From the NCBI RefSeq assembly GCF_001605725.1, contig NZ_CP011530.1:4092001-4156000 (forward strand): a stretch of DNA of 64,000 nt, read 5' to 3'. Source of the DNA: Mycobacteroides immunogenum (GTDB lineage Bacteria; Actinomycetota; Actinomycetes; Mycobacteriales; Mycobacteriaceae). The number at the start of each line of letters is the position of its first letter. The first letter of the stretch is position 1. Below the pieces are notes generated by a model. That model worked only from the letters and a program-made list of their open reading frames with translations. It ran no database searches and was not told where the DNA came from. The translations under genes and the position numbers were made by a program. Shown here piece by piece: positions 17,601 through 28,604 of this stretch.

Positions 17601-20600
17601 TGTAAAGGACTTTCATTGGTCAGGTCAAAGGTGTAGCGGGCTGCCGCATCGATGCCCGCCCGCAGCCTGTCCTGCGACCAGCCGCGCGCGTCGACGACCG
17701 CGCAAGCAAAGCCCGACTGCTCGACGGAGATCACCACCTGTTGTGGTGTTCCGTTCTGTGCCGCGAAAACCGTACGCAGACTCTCGTGGCGATCCACCAC
17801 ATCGACGAGTGCCGCACGCAACGCGTCGGCATCGAGGCGCCCGTGCAGACGTAGCGCCACCGCGATGTTGTACACCGGTGAGGGCCCCTGGAGCTGATCG
17901 ATGAACCACAGCCGGTTCTGGGCAAACGACAGCGGAATCACGGCGGGCCGCTCCGCCGCCACCAGCGGCTCCCGGCCACCGGCATCCGCGCCCAGCAGTC
18001 CCGACAACTCGGCAACCGTGGGCGCGTCGAACACCGACCTGACCCCGAGATCGGCACCCAGACTTGCGTTCACCGCCGAGATCAGCCGCATCGCTGAGAG
18101 CGAATCGCCACCGAGATCGAAGAAGGAATCGTCGACACCCACCCGCTCCAGGCCGAGCACCTGCCCGTAGATCCCGGCCAGTATCTCCTCGACCACACCC
18201 GCCGGGGCCCGGTAACGATCGGCATCGTGGTAGTCGGGGGCGGGCAGGGCCCGACGATCGAGCTTGCCCGAGGCGGTGAGTGGGAATTCCTCCAGCGCCA
18301 CAATGTGAGTCGGCACCATGTACTCGGGCAACCAGGCACTCAGCCGCTCGCGTACCTCGCCGATCTTGGTGTTGGTTCGGGGATCGTTGGCGTGGCTGAT
18401 GCGCTGCCGTGCCTGGTCCGGCGGCAGATACAGATCAGTGAGAGCCGGGCTCTGTGCGCCGCGGTCCGCGAGGAATACCGCGCTGAGCGTGCCGGGTCGA
18501 CCACCATAGGTCACCGCGACGTGATATCCGACCTCCGCGCCGAGACGATGTAGTTCCTCGGGAACCACGGCCATGGGCTCCGCGGCGTTTCCCCACTGTG
18601 CCTCGGCGACGGGCAGTCCCGCGGCCAGCGCGGCCTCCAACCTGACGTCATCGATCTGTCCGGCGCGCGGGATATCGATGACGCGAACGGCCGCGGGGCG
18701 TCCGGATATCAGCGTGTCCCGCAATTCCTGCAGGCCCACCCAGGTGCCGGTGGGCTCAGCGGCCACCGAACGTGTGGATGCGGGCTCCTTGTGGATGGCG
18801 ACGTCGTACCGATACCGGTTCAGTTCGTTGTCAGCCCAACCGCGTTTGATACGGATGTCGAGCCCACACGCCGAGGGCCGGGATTGCGCCCATGTGGTGA
18901 AAAATTCTGGCGCCAAAAGCAATTCAGTCTCACCGAGCATGGCATGACGGACCCGTTGACGGATCTCGGCGGCCGTTGTCGTGGCGCTGCGGCCCACCGC
19001 GATGCCGGTCTGGAACGCCCCTTGCAGCGCATGGTTGCGAATGTCGCCAACGAACACCACTCCATCGGGGGCGAGTAGCTCCATGGCGCCGTCGAGGACC
19101 TCCGACAGGTACCCCGCGTTCGGAAAATACTGGACCACCGAGTTGAGCACGATGGTGTCGAAGTGCGCCCGGGGCAGCCCCTCGGTGACATGAGCCGGGC
19201 GGGTCATTAGGCGCACCCGGTCACACCAGGGAAGCCTCAACCGCCGCAGCGCATGTGCCAGGCTGTCGATGGCCACTGGCGAAAAATCGGTGGCGACGTA
19301 CTCCTCGCACTGTGGCGCGATCTCGGCCAGAAGCAGGCCGGACCCCGCGCCGATCTCCAAGACCCGGCGCGGACTCAGTGACATGATGCGATCGACAGTG
19401 GCCCCGCGCCATTCGATCATCTCGTCGAGCGGAATCGCCTCGCCGGTGTAGCTGCTGTTCCAGCCTCGGAAGTCCATACCGAAGCCGGATTCGATATCGG
19501 CTCCGTACAACTCGTCGTAGAGCTGCTGCCACTCCTGGACGTCTCCGGCGTCATCGCCGACCGCGGCCGAGGAGTCGAGTGTCACATACGCGACCAGATG
19601 GGATCCGGTTGCGTTCTCCCGCACCGCGACCGCCGCCTGGGTAACCTGCGGGCAGGCCAGCAGGGTGTTCTCGATCTCCCCCAATTCGATGCGCTGGCCG
19701 CGCAGTTTGATCTGGCCGTCGGCGCGGCCCCGGTAATCCAGCGTGCCCTCGATGGTCCACCGCACCAGGTCGCCGGTGCGGTACATCCGATCCCCTTCGG
19801 GCGCGTACGAACTTCCGAAGGGATTCGCCACGAACCGTTCCGCGGTCAGGTCGGTCCGGCTCAGATACCCGTGAGCTAATGCCGGCCCGCTCAGATACAA
19901 CTCACCCACCACACCGACCGGGACGGGATTGAGCCAGGCATCGAGCACCAGCGCACGCACCCCGGCGATCGGGTCCCCAATGCGTATCGGACGCCCCTCC
20001 CGGAGCCGGGCGCAGGTGACCCAGATGGTGGTCTCGCTGGGGCCATACCCGTTGAACATCTGCCGGCCCGGCGCCCAGGCATCCACCAACTCCGGAAGGC
20101 AGGCCTCACCGACCGCGATAAGTGTCTGCAGCTCATCGAGTCTGGCCCGATCCAGTGTCGAGAGCACCGTGGGCGTCAAGATCGCCGCGGTGACCTTCCG
20201 GCTGTGCATCAGCGAGGTCAACGCCTCACCGGCGTAGACCTGCGGCGGCGCCACTACCAAGGCTGCTCCCGCGCCGACCGCCAACAACATCTCGCCGACC
20301 GAGGCGTCGAAGGTCGGCGAGGCCACCATCAAGACCCGCGCGCCGGTGCCCAAGCCAAACAGCTCACATTGGGCGGCAGCCCAACCCAACAACCCCGCGT
20401 GACTCAGTGCCACCCCCTTGGGAGCGCCCGTGGAACCCGAGGTAAAGATCACGTACGCGGTGTCCGTGACGCCTAATGCCGACAGCCGATCGGTGTCGCT
20501 GATCGGCCCAGCAGAGTATCCGGACAACTCTGGCCCATCGACCCGAACCAGCGGGAGACCTGCGCAGGCAGCCACATCGTCGGCGCCACAGGCCAATACG

Positions 20601-23600
20601 CATACCGCACCCGCCGCACCCAGCACGGCGGCGACGCGCTCCACGGGATGATCCAGATCCACCGGCACGTAGACACCGCCGGCCTTGACCACCGCCCACC
20701 ACGCGATCACCAGCTCGGCACGGCGATCCACCGCCACGCCCACCGCGCGTTCCGGCCCCACGCCGGCATCAACCAGTCTGCGCGCCAACCGGTTCGATGC
20801 CTCATCAAGCTCCCGGTACGACAACTCACGGGCGCCGTGCACCACCGCCGGCCTGTCCGGATGTGCCGCCACCGCAGCAGCCAGGAGCTGCGGAGCCACT
20901 CCTATCGGTGCGGTCGCACCCGCACCGGACAAGCCCGACAGCACCAGTTCACGCTCGGAGTCGTCCAGCAGTGCTACCGAAGAAAGTTGGCGGGTGGGAT
21001 CGGCGGTCATAGCGGCCAGCACTCGCCGCAACCGCCTGGTGATCGCCGCGACACTCTCGGCGTCGAACACTTCGGCGTCGTACTCGACATGTAGACCGAG
21101 CTCGCTGCCGGGCAGCACCTCTACCGTCAGCGGATAGTGGTTGTATTCCCTGTTGGCGAACTCCGCGATGGTCAAGCCGTCGGCACCCAACATCATGCCG
21201 CTGTCGATGGGGTAGTTCTCGTAGACGAAGAGCGTGTCGAACAGCTGCTCGTGACCCGTCACGCGGTGAACCTCGCCCAGCGCCAGATGTTGATGCTCGA
21301 GGGTTTCGTTGTGGGCGTCTTGGAGCTGCGCCAGCAGGTCGACAGTGGTTGTGGTGGGTCCGATTTCGGCGCGTACTGGCACCGTATTGATCAGCAGGCC
21401 AACCATTGATTCGGCGTCCGCCACCTCCAATTGGCCCACGCGTGACCTCGGCGTACCGAAGACGACGTCGTGCCGCCCGGTCAGCGACGTCAGCACCATT
21501 GCCCATGCGCCCTGCAGCACCGTGCTCAGGGTTGTTCGGCAGGCGCGTGCCAATTCGCTCAAGGCGCGGGTGGTCTGCTCATCCACTCGGACCGACGCGA
21601 ATTCCCTGCGTCCCTGGGCCAGACGATCCTTGGGCCCAACCAGGGTGGGGGTTTCCAGACCGGACAGCACCGTGCTCCAGGCCGCGCGGGCCGCATCCAG
21701 GTCCCGGTCGGCAAGCCACGTCAGAAACGCACGGTAGGAACCAGGTGCGGCGAGGCGCTGCCCGTAGTAGCTGGCAAATATCTCCCGCAGCACGATCGGT
21801 AGTGACCAGCCATCGAGCAGGATGTGATGGCTGGTGAGCACGAATCGATGCCGGTTCGCACCGGTGCGGATCAATGCGGCACGAAACGCGGATCGATTCG
21901 TGAGGTCGCACACCGCGGTGCGCTCGGTTCCACACAACTGGTCGATCAGGTCGCCGCTTTCGCCGTCGTCCTCACCGAGATCCACATACCGCCACTGAGC
22001 GGCCGGATCGGCGGGGATGACCTGTACCGGCTCCTCGAACTGATCGTTGAACAGGGCCGCCAGATGCGGATGCCGGCCAACCACTGTGCGTATCGCGTCG
22101 TGTAGCCGGTCCGGGTCCAAGGGGCCGGTAAGGGTGAAATCCAGCTGCACCGCGTACATATCGTTCCCGGCCTGTGCGGTGCTGGCATGAAAGAACAGCC
22201 CTTGCTGCAAGGGCGTCAACGGCAGGATGTCGGCGATCTCGTGCTGCCGTTGCAGTTCATCGATCTGCGGCTGACTCAGACGTGCCGGTGTGATATCCGA
22301 TGGCGTCAAACCGCCCCCACCCGACCGCACATGCGTGCAGATCCCGGACAGCGCCTCGAACCAGAGCTCCGCCAGCCTGCTGATCTCATCGTCCTGGAGA
22401 ACCGACGTTGCCCAAGTCCATTCGGCATGAAGCCGCATGCCATCGCCGGTGTCTACCGCACCCGCGTTCAATGTGACGGTATGGGTCAACGGCATCGGTA
22501 CCGCTTCGGCGGCGCCGATCACCGACAACCCGTCCTGGCCGAGCCGCCAGCCATCACCGAACGATCCGGCCGCTGCCCCCAGCCGCCCCAGATAGTTGAA
22601 CGCGATCGACGGGTCAGGACTCTCCAGATCTACATCGTCGTTGAGATAGCGCAGCAGTCCGTAGCCCAAACCGTAAGGAAGGGAACGAAGATGTTCCTTG
22701 GCCTCTTTGATCGCAGATCCGAGCGCGGCCTCCCCGGCGCGCACCTGCAACCAACGTAGGCCCGAAACAGGCAGCGATACCGGGTATTTATTGGTAAACC
22801 ATCCCACGGTGTGCGACAGATCGAGATCGGCGGCCAGTTCTTCATGGCGGCCGTGGCCCTCGACGTCGATACCGATGGCGGACCCCGTGCCTTCCAAGAA
22901 CTCGCCCCACGCCAGCCCAAAGGCGATCAGCAGAATATCTTGTACGCCAGCGTGAAAAGCTGCCGGGACCTCGCCGAGCAGAATGCCCGTGGTCTCGGTA
23001 TCCAGCTGCACCGACAGGCGCCCGGCGGTGGCGTAGGTATCGGTGACCGCACGCGCCGCGGGAAGCGCCGGGGGCGTCGCCGCCAGCGCCTCCCAGGCCG
23101 CGAGTTGAGCAAGGACTTCCTGCCGGTGCGCATGCTCGGTCAGCACAGCCGCCCAGCGCGCGAATGAGGTGCCGGTGGCGGGCAGCGCCGCCGGGAGCCC
23201 CAGACACACCTGCGACCACGAAACGTTCAAGTCCTCCAACAGGATCAGCCACGACACGGCGTCGACGGCAAGATGATGGACGATCATCACCAATTCGCCG
23301 CGGGTTTCGATCCACAGTGCGCTGAGCATTGCCCCACGTTCAGGATTCAGCCGCGACCGCGCTTGCCGCAGCGTCTCATCGGTCAACGCGGTCACCGCAT
23401 GGAGGCACTGGCGGGCACTCACCGAGCCAACGTCCGGCACCTGCAGCGACCAGTCATCGGCAACGCACAGCCGCAGCATCGCGTGGCGATCCAGCAAGGC
23501 CTGCAGGACATTTACCACATCGTCCTCAACCGCACCGGCAGGTGCTTGCAGCACTACCGTCTGGTTGAACTCGTCGATCGGACCATCGGCCGCCTGTAGC

Positions 23601-26600
23601 CAGCGCATGATGGGTGTGGGCAGAACGGGCCCCACGCCCAGGTCGACCACCGCAGCTGCACCGCCGATCGTATTGGTAACCCTGGCCAGCCGGGCAACCG
23701 TCTGTTCCACGAAGACATCTCTCGGGCGGCAGGACAGTCCGGCCGCGCGTGCCCGGGCCACCACCTGAAGCGACAAGATGCTGTCGCCCCCCAGCTCAAA
23801 GAAGGACTCGTCGACACCCACACGTTCAAGGCCGAGCACCTCGGCGTAGATACTCGCAAGGACTTCCTCTACCGAATCCCCCGGCGCGCGATACTCGCCG
23901 GCACTGAATTCCGGTGTGGGAAGCGCGCGGACATCAAGCTTGCCGTTGACGGTCATCGGGATCGTTTCCACGACCATCACCGCGGCCGGCACCATGTAAT
24001 CGGGCAGCACCTTGGCCAGCGCGCTCCTCGCCTCGCCCGGATCCGCCGAACCGGTGATGTAGCCGAACAGCCGCTTGTAGCCGGGGCGGTCCTCACGGGC
24101 GATCACCACCCCTGCCTTCACCCCGTCCAGTGCGGCCAAGGCCGACTGCACTTCACCGAGCTCGATCCGGTACCCGCGGATCTTCACCTGCGCGTCGGCG
24201 CGGCCCAGATAGTCCAGCTGACCGTCGTCACGCCAGCGCACCAAATCCCCGGTGCGGTACATCCGATCGCCGGGCTCCCCGAAGGGGCAGGCCACGAAGC
24301 GAGACGCGGTCATGGCCGACCGGCCCACATATCCGGCGCCCACCCCGGCGCCCGCCACATACAGCTCGCCGACCACGCCGGCGGACACCGGCCGCAGCCA
24401 CTCGTCGAGAACGAACAGTGCCGCACGGGGCACCGGAGAACCGATAGGTACGCCGTGCGAGCCCACCGACTCCGCGGTCAGCGGCGCACTGATGGACGCA
24501 CAGATCATCGTCTCGCTGGGACCATAGGCGTTGACCATCAGGCGTCCCGGCGCCCACCGGCGCACCACCTCGGCAGGGCACGCCTCGGCCCCGATCACCA
24601 ATGCCGTCGCGTCCAGTCCGTGCGATGGCAGCATCTGCACCGCCGACGGTGTCTGACTCAGTACCGTGACCCCCTCGGCCACGAGCAGGGCGTGCAGCTC
24701 CTCCGGGGAGTGGGTGATCTCCTCGGGCACCACCACCAGGCGGCCGCCACGCAACAACGCACCCCACATCTCCCACACCGAGAAATCGAACGAGTACGAG
24801 TGCGCCTGCGACCACACGCCCGCGGGCGGCAGCGTCGGGTCCAGCGAGGTGAACAACTGAGTCACGTTGTAATGCTGTATCGCAACACCTTTGGGTACGC
24901 CTGTGGTGCCCGAGGTATAGATCAGATAGGCAAGATCGGCTGGATGCGGCGCCGGCGGCGCATCGGCGAGGTGAGCGCCGATAGCGGGATCGCCCGGGTC
25001 GATCAACAACACATCGAATTCGCCGAATCGGTCCGCCAGGGCGGCGGTGGTGATCACCGCGGCGGGTGCGGCGTCCGCGACCATGAATGCGATCCGCTCC
25101 ACGGGCAATGCCGGATCGATCGGCAGATACGCCGCACCGGCCTTGAGTATTGCCAGGATCGCCACGATCGCGTCCGCCGATCGCGGCAACATCAGCGCCA
25201 CACACCCGCCGGGGCCTGCACCCGCACTCATCAGATACCGGGCCAATCGATTGGCGCGCTCGTCCAACTCTCGATAGGTCGACGACCTGCCCTGAAAAGT
25301 CAGCGCCACCGCATTCGGAATATGTGCCACCTGCGCGGCAAACAATTCGGGAATCGAGACGGGCGCGGCGACCGCATCGGTCAACACGGCCCGGTTTCCC
25401 TGCCTATCAAGGGCCGCCTGCTCGTGCTCCCCCAACAGATCCAGCGAGGACAGCGGCCTTCCCGGGTTGAACGCCATCGCCGACAGCAGCCGCTCCAACC
25501 GCGCCACCAGGTCACCGGCCGTGAAACTCGCGAAGGGCTGCCCGGCACCCACGGTGCTCAGGTACTGCTCGTCGCCAAACCCCAGAAAGAACAGACCGAA
25601 GTGCCCCACCGGACCGAAGGTCGTATACGTGGCGATGCCGGGCACACCGCCGAAGTCCAGGGTGAGCCTGGCCGGCACGAAATTGACCACCACTCGGTTG
25701 GGCGCCTGTCGCGGGCCGCGGAAGTCATCCCCGGCCGCAACGGTACTTACCGGAAACCGCTGGTGTCGCAACGCCTCTCGTGACTTGCTATCCACCTGAC
25801 GGCAGAAATCGGCGACCGTGGCCTGCGCCCGCGCATGCAACACCAGCGGCACCACTCCCGCAAGCATCCCGGGCCGCACTTTGGTCTGCGGATCCGTCCT
25901 TCGGCTCACCGGGAAGTCGAGCACCACCTCATCGGAGCCGTCCGCGCTCCAGCCGTGCACCAGTAGCGCGCAGGCCGCGGTCAGTACGGATGATCTCCGC
26001 ACTTGCAGCGCCTTGGATAGCTCCTTGATTCGGCCGATGACCGATGAGTCCAGTTGAACCGGCGCGGACGGCGCATAGGGGTCCCGCCCGTCGGTAATCT
26101 CGGGCGGCTGCAGACCTGATTCCTCACCGGAGGGCAGGTTGCCCAGCCAATAGTCCCGATCGTCCAGATAGTCGGTGGACGCCGCATATTCCGACTCGCC
26201 CTCGACAAGGTCACGCAACGAACCGAAGAACGCCGCAGACGGTGCCATGCCGGCCGCCAGCGATGAGTAGACGGAGGCAATTCTGCGTCCCACCAAAGCA
26301 ATACCGAGGCCGTCCAGGGCTATGTGGTGGGGGCACGCGAACCAGTAGTACTCATCGTCCCGCGTCCGAAAAAGCGCGAATGTGACGAGCGGCCCCGCCA
26401 GCGGCATCGGTGTCCGCTGGATCGACGCGGCTAGGTCACGGGCTGTCCGCGCCGGATCGCATGAACTTCTCAGGTCATGGAAGTCCATATCGACGTCCGG
26501 GTCATCCACCACCGTCTGGAACACCTGGCCGCCCACCTCAACGATGGATGCCCTCAGCGATTCCGTTTCACCGACAACATGGCGGATCGCCCGCTGCAGC

Positions 26601-26737
26601 ACGTCACGTTCGATGGCGCCCTCGATCCGCACGAACACACCCAGCTGCCAGGCCGTATCGAACCGCCCCGTCTGTTGCGCCAGCCAGATCTCATATTGCT
26701 CTCGTGTCAGCGGAAGCATCCGATTGTCGAGTTCCAC
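7580..26737 (-). CDS. NRPS N-terminal open reading frame, modules 1-5 (6385 aa as read)
   Basis: This is the longest translatable part of the NRPS. The order seen is C-A-T-E, C-A-MT-T, C-A-T, C-A-T, C-A-T and most of an E domain. All core motifs are present: HHxxxDG in each C domain, YTSGTTG or FTSGSTG in each A domain, and LGGDS in each carrier domain. The last roughly 80 residues, after LDTELT, are out of frame with the E-domain family and end at a TGA at 7580. A protein made from this frame would lose the second half of the fifth module's epimerase and everything after it. The GTG start is supported by a GGGAGGG four bases upstream and by the C domain beginning within about ten residues. 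Confidence 0.9.
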   Translation of the reverse strand: MELDNRMLPLTREQYEIWLAQQTGRFDTAWQLGVFVRIEGAIERDVLQRAIRHVVGETESLRASIVEVGGQVFQTVVDDPDVDMDFHDLRSSCDPARTARDLAASIQRTPMPLAGPLVTFALFRTRDDEYYWFACPHHIALDGLGIALVGRRIASVYSSLAAGMAPSAAFFGSLRDLVEGESEYAASTDYLDDRDYWLGNLPSGEESGLQPPEITDGRDPYAPSAPVQLDSSVIGRIKELSKALQVRRSSVLTAACALLVHGWSADGSDEVVLDFPVSRRTDPQTKVRPGMLAGVVPLVLHARAQATVADFCRQVDSKSREALRHQRFPVSTVAAGDDFRGPRQAPNRVVVNFVPARLTLDFGGVPGIATYTTFGPVGHFGLFFLGFGDEQYLSTVGAGQPFASFTAGDLVARLERLLSAMAFNPGRPLSSLDLLGEHEQAALDRQGNRAVLTDAVAAPVSIPELFAAQVAHIPNAVALTFQGRSSTYRELDERANRLARYLMSAGAGPGGCVALMLPRSADAIVAILAILKAGAAYLPIDPALPVERIAFMVADAAPAAVITTAALADRFGEFDVLLIDPGDPAIGAHLADAPPAPHPADLAYLIYTSGTTGVPKGVAIQHYNVTQLFTSLDPTLPPAGVWSQAHSYSFDFSVWEMWGALLRGGRLVVVPEEITHSPEELHALLVAEGVTVLSQTPSAVQMLPSHGLDATALVIGAEACPAEVVRRWAPGRLMVNAYGPSETMICASISAPLTAESVGSHGVPIGSPVPRAALFVLDEWLRPVSAGVVGELYVAGAGVGAGYVGRSAMTASRFVACPFGEPGDRMYRTGDLVRWRDDGQLDYLGRADAQVKIRGYRIELGEVQSALAALDGVKAGVVIAREDRPGYKRLFGYITGSADPGEARSALAKVLPDYMVPAAVMVVETIPMTVNGKLDVRALPTPEFSAGEYRAPGDSVEEVLASIYAEVLGLERVGVDESFFELGGDSILSLQVVARARAAGLSCRPRDVFVEQTVARLARVTNTIGGAAAVVDLGVGPVLPTPIMRWLQAADGPIDEFNQTVVLQAPAGAVEDDVVNVLQALLDRHAMLRLCVADDWSLQVPDVGSVSARQCLHAVTALTDETLRQARSRLNPERGAMLSALWIETRGELVMIVHHLAVDAVSWLILLEDLNVSWSQVCLGLPAALPATGTSFARWAAVLTEHAHRQEVLAQLAAWEALAATPPALPAARAVTDTYATAGRLSVQLDTETTGILLGEVPAAFHAGVQDILLIAFGLAWGEFLEGTGSAIGIDVEGHGRHEELAADLDLSHTVGWFTNKYPVSLPVSGLRWLQVRAGEAALGSAIKEAKEHLRSLPYGLGYGLLRYLNDDVDLESPDPSIAFNYLGRLGAAAGSFGDGWRLGQDGLSVIGAAEAVPMPLTHTVTLNAGAVDTGDGMRLHAEWTWATSVLQDDEISRLAELWFEALSGICTHVRSGGGGLTPSDITPARLSQPQIDELQRQHEIADILPLTPLQQGLFFHASTAQAGNDMYAVQLDFTLTGPLDPDRLHDAIRTVVGRHPHLAALFNDQFEEPVQVIPADPAAQWRYVDLGEDDGESGDLIDQLCGTERTAVCDLTNRSAFRAALIRTGANRHRFVLTSHHILLDGWSLPIVLREIFASYYGQRLAAPGSYRAFLTWLADRDLDAARAAWSTVLSGLETPTLVGPKDRLAQGRREFASVRVDEQTTRALSELARACRTTLSTVLQGAWAMVLTSLTGRHDVVFGTPRSRVGQLEVADAESMVGLLINTVPVRAEIGPTTTTVDLLAQLQDAHNETLEHQHLALGEVHRVTGHEQLFDTLFVYENYPIDSGMMLGADGLTIAEFANREYNHYPLTVEVLPGSELGLHVEYDAEVFDAESVAAITRRLRRVLAAMTADPTRQLSSVALLDDSERELVLSGLSGAGATAPIGVAPQLLAAAVAAHPDRPAVVHGARELSYRELDEASNRLARRLVDAGVGPERAVGVAVDRRAELVIAWWAVVKAGGVYVPVDLDHPVERVAAVLGAAGAVCVLACGADDVAACAGLPLVRVDGPELSGYSAGPISDTDRLSALGVTDTAYVIFTSGSTGAPKGVALSHAGLLGWAAAQCELFGLGTGARVLMVASPTFDASVGEMLLAVGAGAALVVAPPQVYAGEALTSLMHSRKVTAAILTPTVLSTLDRARLDELQTLIAVGEACLPELVDAWAPGRQMFNGYGPSETTIWVTCARLREGRPIRIGDPIAGVRALVLDAWLNPVPVGVVGELYLSGPALAHGYLSRTDLTAERFVANPFGSSYAPEGDRMYRTGDLVRWTIEGTLDYRGRADGQIKLRGQRIELGEIENTLLACPQVTQAAVAVRENATGSHLVAYVTLDSSAAVGDDAGDVQEWQQLYDELYGADIESGFGMDFRGWNSSYTGEAIPLDEMIEWRGATVDRIMSLSPRRVLEIGAGSGLLLAEIAPQCEEYVATDFSPVAIDSLAHALRRLRLPWCDRVRLMTRPAHVTEGLPRAHFDTIVLNSVVQYFPNAGYLSEVLDGAMELLAPDGVVFVGDIRNHALQGAFQTGIAVGRSATTTAAEIRQRVRHAMLGETELLLAPEFFTTWAQSRPSACGLDIRIKRGWADNELNRYRYDVAIHKEPASTRSVAAEPTGTWVGLQELRDTLISGRPAAVRVIDIPRAGQIDDVRLEAALAAGLPVAEAQWGNAAEPMAVVPEELHRLGAEVGYHVAVTYGGRPGTLSAVFLADRGAQSPALTDLYLPPDQARQRISHANDPRTNTKIGEVRERLSAWLPEYMVPTHIVALEEFPLTASGKLDRRALPAPDYHDADRYRAPAGVVEEILAGIYGQVLGLERVGVDDSFFDLGGDSLSAMRLISAVNASLGADLGVRSVFDAPTVAELSGLLGADAGGREPLVAAERPAVIPLSFAQNRLWFIDQLQGPSPVYNIAVALRLHGRLDADALRAALVDVVDRHESLRTVFAAQNGTPQQVVISVEQSGFACAVVDARGWSQDRLRAGIDAAARYTFDLTNESPLHTELFTITEDEHVLVAVVHHIAADGSSITPFAMDLGVAYASRHAGRAPEWAPLAVQYVDYTIWQRAHLGELEDPHSRIRAQLDFWQDTLAGLPERLQPPTDRPYPQVADHRGARAVADWPAELQQQIRRVAHEYNATSFMVIQAAFAALLSKITASSDVAVGFPIAGRPDPGLDDLVGFFVNTLVLRVDLAGDPTFVELLAQVRRRSLAAFDHQDVPFEFLVERLNPVRSLSHHPVVQVLLGWENFPGHGNNPAAAMTLGDLRVTPMPVHTDTARMDLAFSLAERWTETGQRAGISVVAEFRTDVFDAETIEALIDRLRRVLTAVTADPRRRLSSVELLDGPERTRLATWGNEQALDRTVMPLTVAGLFAAQAARTPDAVAVTSAGQTLTYRELEESANRLAHLLIANGAGPGKFVALLFSRSAEAIVAILAVLKSGAAYLPIDPALPASRIEFMLTDAAPMAAVTTAVLAGKLDGFGLFVIDVKTAVVETMPSSAPIEPAPDDLAHIIYTSGTTGSPKGVAVTQHNVAQLFDGLDIGVALSAGQVWTQFHSYAFDFSVWEIWGALLHGGRLVVVPDSVSRSPEEFHALLLSEGVTVLTQTPSAVGMLTPAGLDSVALVIGAEPCPPELVDRWAPGRVMVNVYGPTETTMWACKSAPLQAGSGFPPIGSPVARAAFFVLDDWLTPVPAGVVGELYLAGEGVGAGYWRRSALTASRFVACPFGKSGARMYRTGDLVCWGSDGQLRYLGRADEQVKVRGYRIELGEIQCALADLGGVEQAVVIAREDQPGDKRLVGYVTGSVDGIKARAALADRLPAYMVPAAVVVLQALPVTVNGKLDTRALPAPGYQDVDHYRAPVNPTEEILAGIYAEVLGVERVGADDSFFDLGGDSLTTMRLVTAINTALRTDIGVRAVFESPTVAQLAPRLGEASGGLEPLLAVRRPPIVPLSFAQNRLWFVDQLQGPSPQYNMAAALRLRGSLDAEALRAAVSDVVSRHESLRTVFPVRDGIPQQVVIAAELADVGWVTVDAARWPEPQLDAAIKEATRYTFDLATEIPMRAKLFRVGQGEHVLVIVVHHIAADGLSLGPLGSDLRLAYASRTQGQQPGWSQLPVQYIDYTLWQRAQLGELEDAGSRIGAQLAYWQDALAGMPERLQLPTDRPYPPMADQRGATVPVNWPSELQQQVRKVAREHNATSFMVVQAALAALLSKIGASNDVAIGFPIAGRRDPALDELVGFFVNTLVLRVDLSGDPTFGELLGRVHVSSLGAFEHQDIPFEVLVERLNPARSLTHHPLVQAMLAWQNFAGNDDPAAGLALRGLEVSSVPLENHSARMDLVFSLAERWSSTGDPAGIGGHVEFRTDVFDARTIEALADRLRRVLTNLTADPDRRLSSVDLLDEGERVRWDELGNRSVLTRMASGQPSIPQLFAAHVERIPATAALVWQGRSMTYHDLDRASNRLAHHLIGAGVRPGDRVVVMLPRSAEAIVAIMAVLKSGAAYLPMDPALPAERIAFILADSGSTVAVSSTELAHPLRSHHMTILDVEDPRIGAQPGTTPPAPEAAGVAYLIYTSGTTGVPKGVAVTHRNVTQLLGTLDAGLPAAGVWSHSHSLAFDVSVWEIFGALLRGGRVVVVPDPVARSPKDFHALLVSHEVSVLTQTPSAVSVLPRDGLESVSLVMAGEACPAEVVERWAPGRVMVNAYGPTETTMCVAISAPLMVGMGTPPIGFPVAGAALLVLDDSLRPVAAGVVGELYVAGHGVAEGYVGRTGLTASRFVACPFGGPGERMYRTGDLVRWRADGQLDYLGRADEQVKIRGYRIELGEIQSVLGGLAGVENAVVIARTEQTGDKRLVGYVTGSADPVTTRAALAELLPSYMVPTAIVVLDALPLTSNGKLDIRALPAPQYATGEYRAPENLTEEILAGLYADVLGVEPVGVDDSFFDLGGDSISAMRLVAAINANLGIGLAVRTVFEAPTVAQLAPRIGEGAAGQQPLVAGERPAVVPLSFAQNRLWFLDQLQGPSPVYNMAVALRVDGPLDAAALGLALADVVSRHESLRTFFSAPDGTPRQVVVPAELADFGWGIVDAVGWGAGRVGEAVRVVAQHTFDLANEIPMRARIFRVARDQHLLAASVHHIAADGMSVAPLVRDLGTAYAARCTGGAPDWSPLPVQYIDYTLWQRAQFGDIDDVTSPIGAQLNYWRDALSGMPERLQLPTDRPYPTVADQRGATVSVDWPAEVQQRIARLAREHNATSFMVVQAALAVLFSKIGANSDVAVGFPIAGRRDPVLDDLVGFFVNTLVLRLDVAGDPTFTELLAQARRQSLAAFEHQDVPFEVLVERINPTRSLAHHPLVQVTLAWQNFAGQSDPAAGLALGDARVSAIPVDTHTARMDLVFSLGERWSESGDPAGIRGTVEFRTDVFDAASIEAMLGRLRRVLMAMTDGPGRRLSAVDLLDDAEHAHLDVIGNRDVLTGVAQPHASIPEVFTSRAASTPGAVALTFQDRSMTYRELDDASNRLAHLLVGQGAGPGRCVALMLPRSAEAIVAILAVLKSGAAYLPLDPALPAARVGFVLADADPVVAISNTELAGHMTSHGVHVLDVEDLRARTQHGTALPMPAPDDIAYLIYTSGTTGVPKGVAVTHNNVTQLLAAGDSGLPPGRVWSQWHSLSFDVSVWEIFGALLHGGRLVVVPEDLTRSPEELHALLVAEQVSVLSQTPSAAGALSPAGLDSMALVVAGEACPTEVVDRWAPGRVMVNAYGPTETTMCVAISAPLTAGSGAPPIGSPVPGAALFVLDESLRRVPVGVIGELYVAGSGVAAGYLGRSGLSAARFVACPFDETGTRMYRTGDLVRWRTDGQLDYLGRADEQVKIRGYRIELGDVGAALAALDGVDQAVVVAREDSAGGKRLVGYITGTADPAAARSALTEHLPPYMIPSAVVMLDALPLTPNGKLDVRALPAPTYQSLDRYRAPDSAIEEVLAGIYAQVLGLDRVGVDESFFELGGDSISSMQVVTRARAAGLTCRPRDIFVEQTVARLARVVEVSDGSTGMADQGLGPILATPIMRWLQASEGPIDEFNQTMLVQAPEGADASDVAIVLQALLDRHAMLRLRVDPDSDGWALTVPDNGTVNAHDYLQSVDELTDDAVVRARSRLNPQTGVMLSAIWVGATGQLVVIIHHLAVDAVSWRILLEDLNIAWMLHRSGQPVVLPVAGTSFAQWARVLSERATHADVVECADTWKAVLATPAAVPPVPSGTDTFATAGHHAEDLDTELTMPACTRSCSSLSPWPQRSSWEAAKPSVSTSKVMVVPKSSINPSTCPVPSAGLPPNTRYRCRFPVWSGHRWFRDILRWAR
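7820..7821 (-). other. 34-nt deletion junction in the module 5 epimerase
   Basis: Aligning the three epimerase domains at the same point shows module 5 lacks 34 nt relative to module 1. The missing part would encode the [15 protein letters not shown] segment before HAGVxxI. The sequence on both sides is well conserved. Because 34 is not a multiple of three, the frame is lost here. Confidence 0.8.
11640..14799 (-). other. NRPS module 4: C, A, T
   Basis: The C domain has HHIAADG near 14365-14385. The A domain has pocket residues D-V-W-T-V-A-A-M-C-K as read by eye. These differ from module 5 at only one position, and resemble phenylalanine-type codes (D-A-W-T-x-A-A-x-C-K) without matching them. 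The carrier site FFDLGGDSI lies near 11780-11815. A 67-bp stretch of this A domain (12469-12535) is identical to module 5, which points to recent exchange between the two. Confidence 0.82.
14800..17959 (-). other. NRPS module 3: C, A, T
   Basis: The condensation domain starts with [11 protein letters not shown] and has HHIAADG near 17530-17550, typical of domains joining two L residues. The adenylation domain shows YTSGTTG near 16050-16080 and pocket residues D-F-W-T-V-G-V-M-W-K as read by eye. The carrier site FFDLGGDSL lies near 14925-14965. There is no epimerase, so an L residue is expected. The amino acid is not identifiable from the code. Confidence 0.82.
17960..22244 (-). other. NRPS module 2: C, A with embedded N-methyltransferase, T
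   Basis: The C domain (HHILLDG near 21810-21831) follows an epimerase, so it should accept a D-configured donor. The A domain uses FTSGSTG instead of the YTSGTTG of the other six, and has pocket residues D-A-G-I-I-V-G-I-W-K as read by eye. Between its A8 ([11 protein letters not shown]) and A10 ([11 protein letters not shown]) motifs lies an insertion of about 320 residues, at roughly 19540-18580. The insertion carries the SAM-binding motif VLEIGAGSG near 19340-19370. This is the standard position of an NRPS N-methyltransferase, so the second residue should be N-methylated. The carrier motif FFDLGGDSL lies near 18088-18130. This A domain looks more distantly related to the others than they are to each other. 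Confidence 0.85.
22245..26737 (-). other. NRPS module 1: starter C, A, T, E
   Basis: The starter condensation domain has its HHIALDG motif near 26309-26330. The adenylation domain has its SGTTG core near 24888-24926, and residues read by eye for its specificity pocket give D-F-W-S-V-G-A-I-C-K. The carrier site FFELGGDSI lies near 23770-23806. An epimerization domain follows, with HHLAVDAVS near 23255-23280 and VGWFT near 22800. The module should load an acylated first residue and convert it to the D form. I cannot name the amino acid from the pocket residues; the code resembles, but does not match, known hydroxy-amino-acid and aromatic codes. Confidence 0.85.
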
Positions 26738-26741
26738 TGAG

Positions 26742-26748
26742 CCCTCCC
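26742..26748 (-). promoter_or_regulatory. Ribosome binding site of the NRPS
   Basis: The coding strand reads GGGAGGG four bases before the GTG at 26737. It supports this start over the internal ATG six codons later. Confidence 0.6.
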
Positions 26749-26856
26749 AGCTTTACCGTCATTCGTGCTCAGGCGGTCCGCACATCGCCGGTCCGGCGTA
26801 CGCCGCCCTGCACCTGTCATCCCCGAACGGATCGAGCTCCCGCTAATCGCCCTTCA

Positions 26857-26879
26857 TATCGAGACAGTTAGTTTCGATA
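26857..26879. repeat. Inverted repeat TATCGA / TCGATA upstream of the NRPS
   Basis: Six-base arms are separated by 11 bases and centred about 130 bp before the NRPS start codon. A perfect TAGCGCTA palindrome follows directly. It may be a regulator site, but the arms are short enough to occur by chance. Confidence 0.3.
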
Positions 26880-27006
26880 GCGCTACACGCGACCCGAATA
26901 CAGTTGCAGCACTGCATAATCAATCGCCCCTGCGAGCCGATGTGTCAACCGGCCCGCACGCGCGACGCGCTTGGTCTGGATCTTGAAGTCGTCTTCTGAA
27001 GTTCTA

Positions 27007-27021
27007 ACAGCTATCAGCTGT
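27007..27021. repeat. Inverted repeat ACAGCT-atc-AGCTGT
   Basis: A compact 15-bp dyad with a three-base spacer lies in the NRPS to GAP intergenic region. It could be an operator half-way between the divergent genes. No factor can be assigned from the sequence. Confidence 0.3.
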
Positions 27022-27685
27022 ACCCCGCCAGAAATTTGCGAAACTTTCAGGCGAGCTACAGGTAATTCCTAGCGTCAAATCAGCCGGTCGCCACCATTTC
27101 ACCCCCCTGCAAACGACGTGTTAACGGGTTTTCAACCGCAGGTTGATGTAGCGGTCTGTACCCAGAATTCCGTTCTCGCATAATGGATTCCCGAATAATA
27201 CGTGTGTCTGATCGGCCAGCAAAAGTACAACTCTCAACGACCTCAACCATTGACACCCTTCCAGGAGCCACGCCACCCGCCATCCAGCCGATTCGGGGCG
27301 CACTAGCAGTTTGCTACATCCGGCCGCCCCAATGTTGCCCCGCGCGCCGCGCGAACTTTGTCGCATCTGGACCGTCAGCCGCCATAAACCATCGCCACAC
27401 CAAGGAAAGGCAGCCGAATACATACCCAGCAAGCTCGCCTCGCCCCACTGCCAGTAGGTTCGCCCGTAGGACGAATCTGGGAAAGTCTGTGCGCCACTTG
27501 AGTGTCGGACATGGACGCGGCCATCCCGGCGCGCATGTTGCTTGCCCGGCACGAGCGCACTCGATGGCTACCACCAACAACAAACCACCCCATATCCGTA
27601 GCTGAATGATCGGAGCACGAGCGGGGGCCCATTCACGTCACGCGACAACACACGGCGGGGCAAGCTACATCGCTACGACACATTC

Positions 27686-27697
27686 CCGACAACTGTC
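27686..27697. promoter_or_regulatory. CCGACAACTGTC motif, a copy of the PucR-operon operator core
   Basis: This 12-base string also occurs within the palindrome at 32072-32085, in front of the SnoaL-fadD-Rieske operon. Here it lies about 140 bp upstream of the GAP-family gene. A second dyad, TGTC-TAAT-GACA, overlaps it at 27694-27705. Shared control by the PucR-type protein is an inference. Confidence 0.35.
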
Positions 27698-27838
27698 TAA
27701 TGACACGTCAGTCGCCTCGAAACTGTTGTCCAGAAGTCAGATTCGCACCGGCCGAAATTGGCTCGACAGTTATGCTGAACGCCATGACCCGCGACCGTCG
27801 GCGCCTGGATTCCCGAGAGCACAGGCGCTAATTCCGCT

Positions 27839-28600
27839 ATGTGGGGATCAGTACTGGGATTGGCCATGTTGGCCGCGCTCAACCCGGTGCGCCTGGGCCT
27901 TGCGCTTCTCATGATCTCGCGACCACGACCGGGACCGAACCTGTTCGCCTACTGGCTCGGTTGTCTCACGGTGTGCATTCCCGAGTTGCTCATCCCGGTG
28001 ACGCTGCTGCATTTCACGCCACTGTTCGGATCGTTCTCGGACGGCTCGGCAACATCGGCCAAGAGCACCGCCCTGGGCCACATACAGATCGCTGTGGGTG
28101 TGCTCGGGTTGACGATCGCCGGGGTGATCCTGGTGCGATCACTGACGCGGCAGCGTACCGACACGGCAGAGATGAACACAGCGTTCACAATTCCCCGGCT
28201 GCTGCGCCGCGACCAGGAGGGCGGCTCTGCCGCACCGGGGCACCAACCCCGCCGGCTGCTGCACCGAATCCACGACGCGTGGGACAACGGCGCCTTGTGG
28301 GTGGCCTGGGTGGTCGGCCTCATATCGGTGCCGGTGGACGGCATCCTCATCATCCTGGCCATCATCGTGGCCTCACGGGCGGGTATCGGCGCCCAGATCA
28401 GCGCCTCACTCGCCTTCATCGTGGTGATGTACGCCGTTGTCGAGCTAATCCTCGTCGGCTACGTGGCCGCTCCCACCCGAACCGAAGCGGCCCTGCGGCG
28501 ACTGCATGACTGGGTGCGGACCTACCGTTGGCAGATCATGGTGACATTGTTGGCGGTGGTCGGCGTTTCTCAGCTCGCCGAGGGCGTCGGCGGCAGCTGA
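27839..28600 (+). CDS. GAP/Sap-family lipid-addressing integral membrane protein
   Basis: The 253-residue protein belongs to the actinobacterial GAP (Sap, SfLAP) family. In mycobacteria these small membrane proteins are needed to bring glycopeptidolipid or sulfolipid to the cell surface. About six hydrophobic segments are visible: residues 1-25, 37-60, 80-102, 156-180, 184-212 and 230-248. A charged, poorly conserved cytoplasmic-looking loop spans about 103-150. It begins with the family-typical MWGSVLGLAMLAALNPVRLG. The gene diverges from the giant NRPS, so the likely cargo is the lipopeptide made by that enzyme. The ATG has no strong ribosome site. Family assignment is firm; cargo is inferred from position only. 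Confidence 0.85.
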   Translation: MWGSVLGLAMLAALNPVRLGLALLMISRPRPGPNLFAYWLGCLTVCIPELLIPVTLLHFTPLFGSFSDGSATSAKSTALGHIQIAVGVLGLTIAGVILVRSLTRQRTDTAEMNTAFTIPRLLRRDQEGGSAAPGHQPRRLLHRIHDAWDNGALWVAWVVGLISVPVDGILIILAIIVASRAGIGAQISASLAFIVVMYAVVELILVGYVAAPTRTEAALRRLHDWVRTYRWQIMVTLLAVVGVSQLAEGVGGS

Positions 28601-28604
28601 GATA

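Larger units (their letters stand above)
26738..27838. other. 1.1 kb non-coding region between divergent NRPS and GAP-family gene
   Basis: No open frame here has mycobacterial codon bias or a recognisable protein motif, and the stretch is visibly less GC-rich than its flanks. It must hold the promoters of both the NRPS (minus) and the GAP-family gene (plus). It contains two short inverted repeats (26857-26879 and 27007-27021) and a CCGACAACTGTC motif at 27686-27697. I see no convincing tRNA or small RNA. Confidence 0.6.

Noticed and set aside
27121..27605. Overlapping open frames of about 140 codons on both strands in the NRPS-GAP gap
   Set aside because: Composition is unlike a mycobacterial protein, there is no ribosome site or motif, and the frames on both strands look like chance openings.
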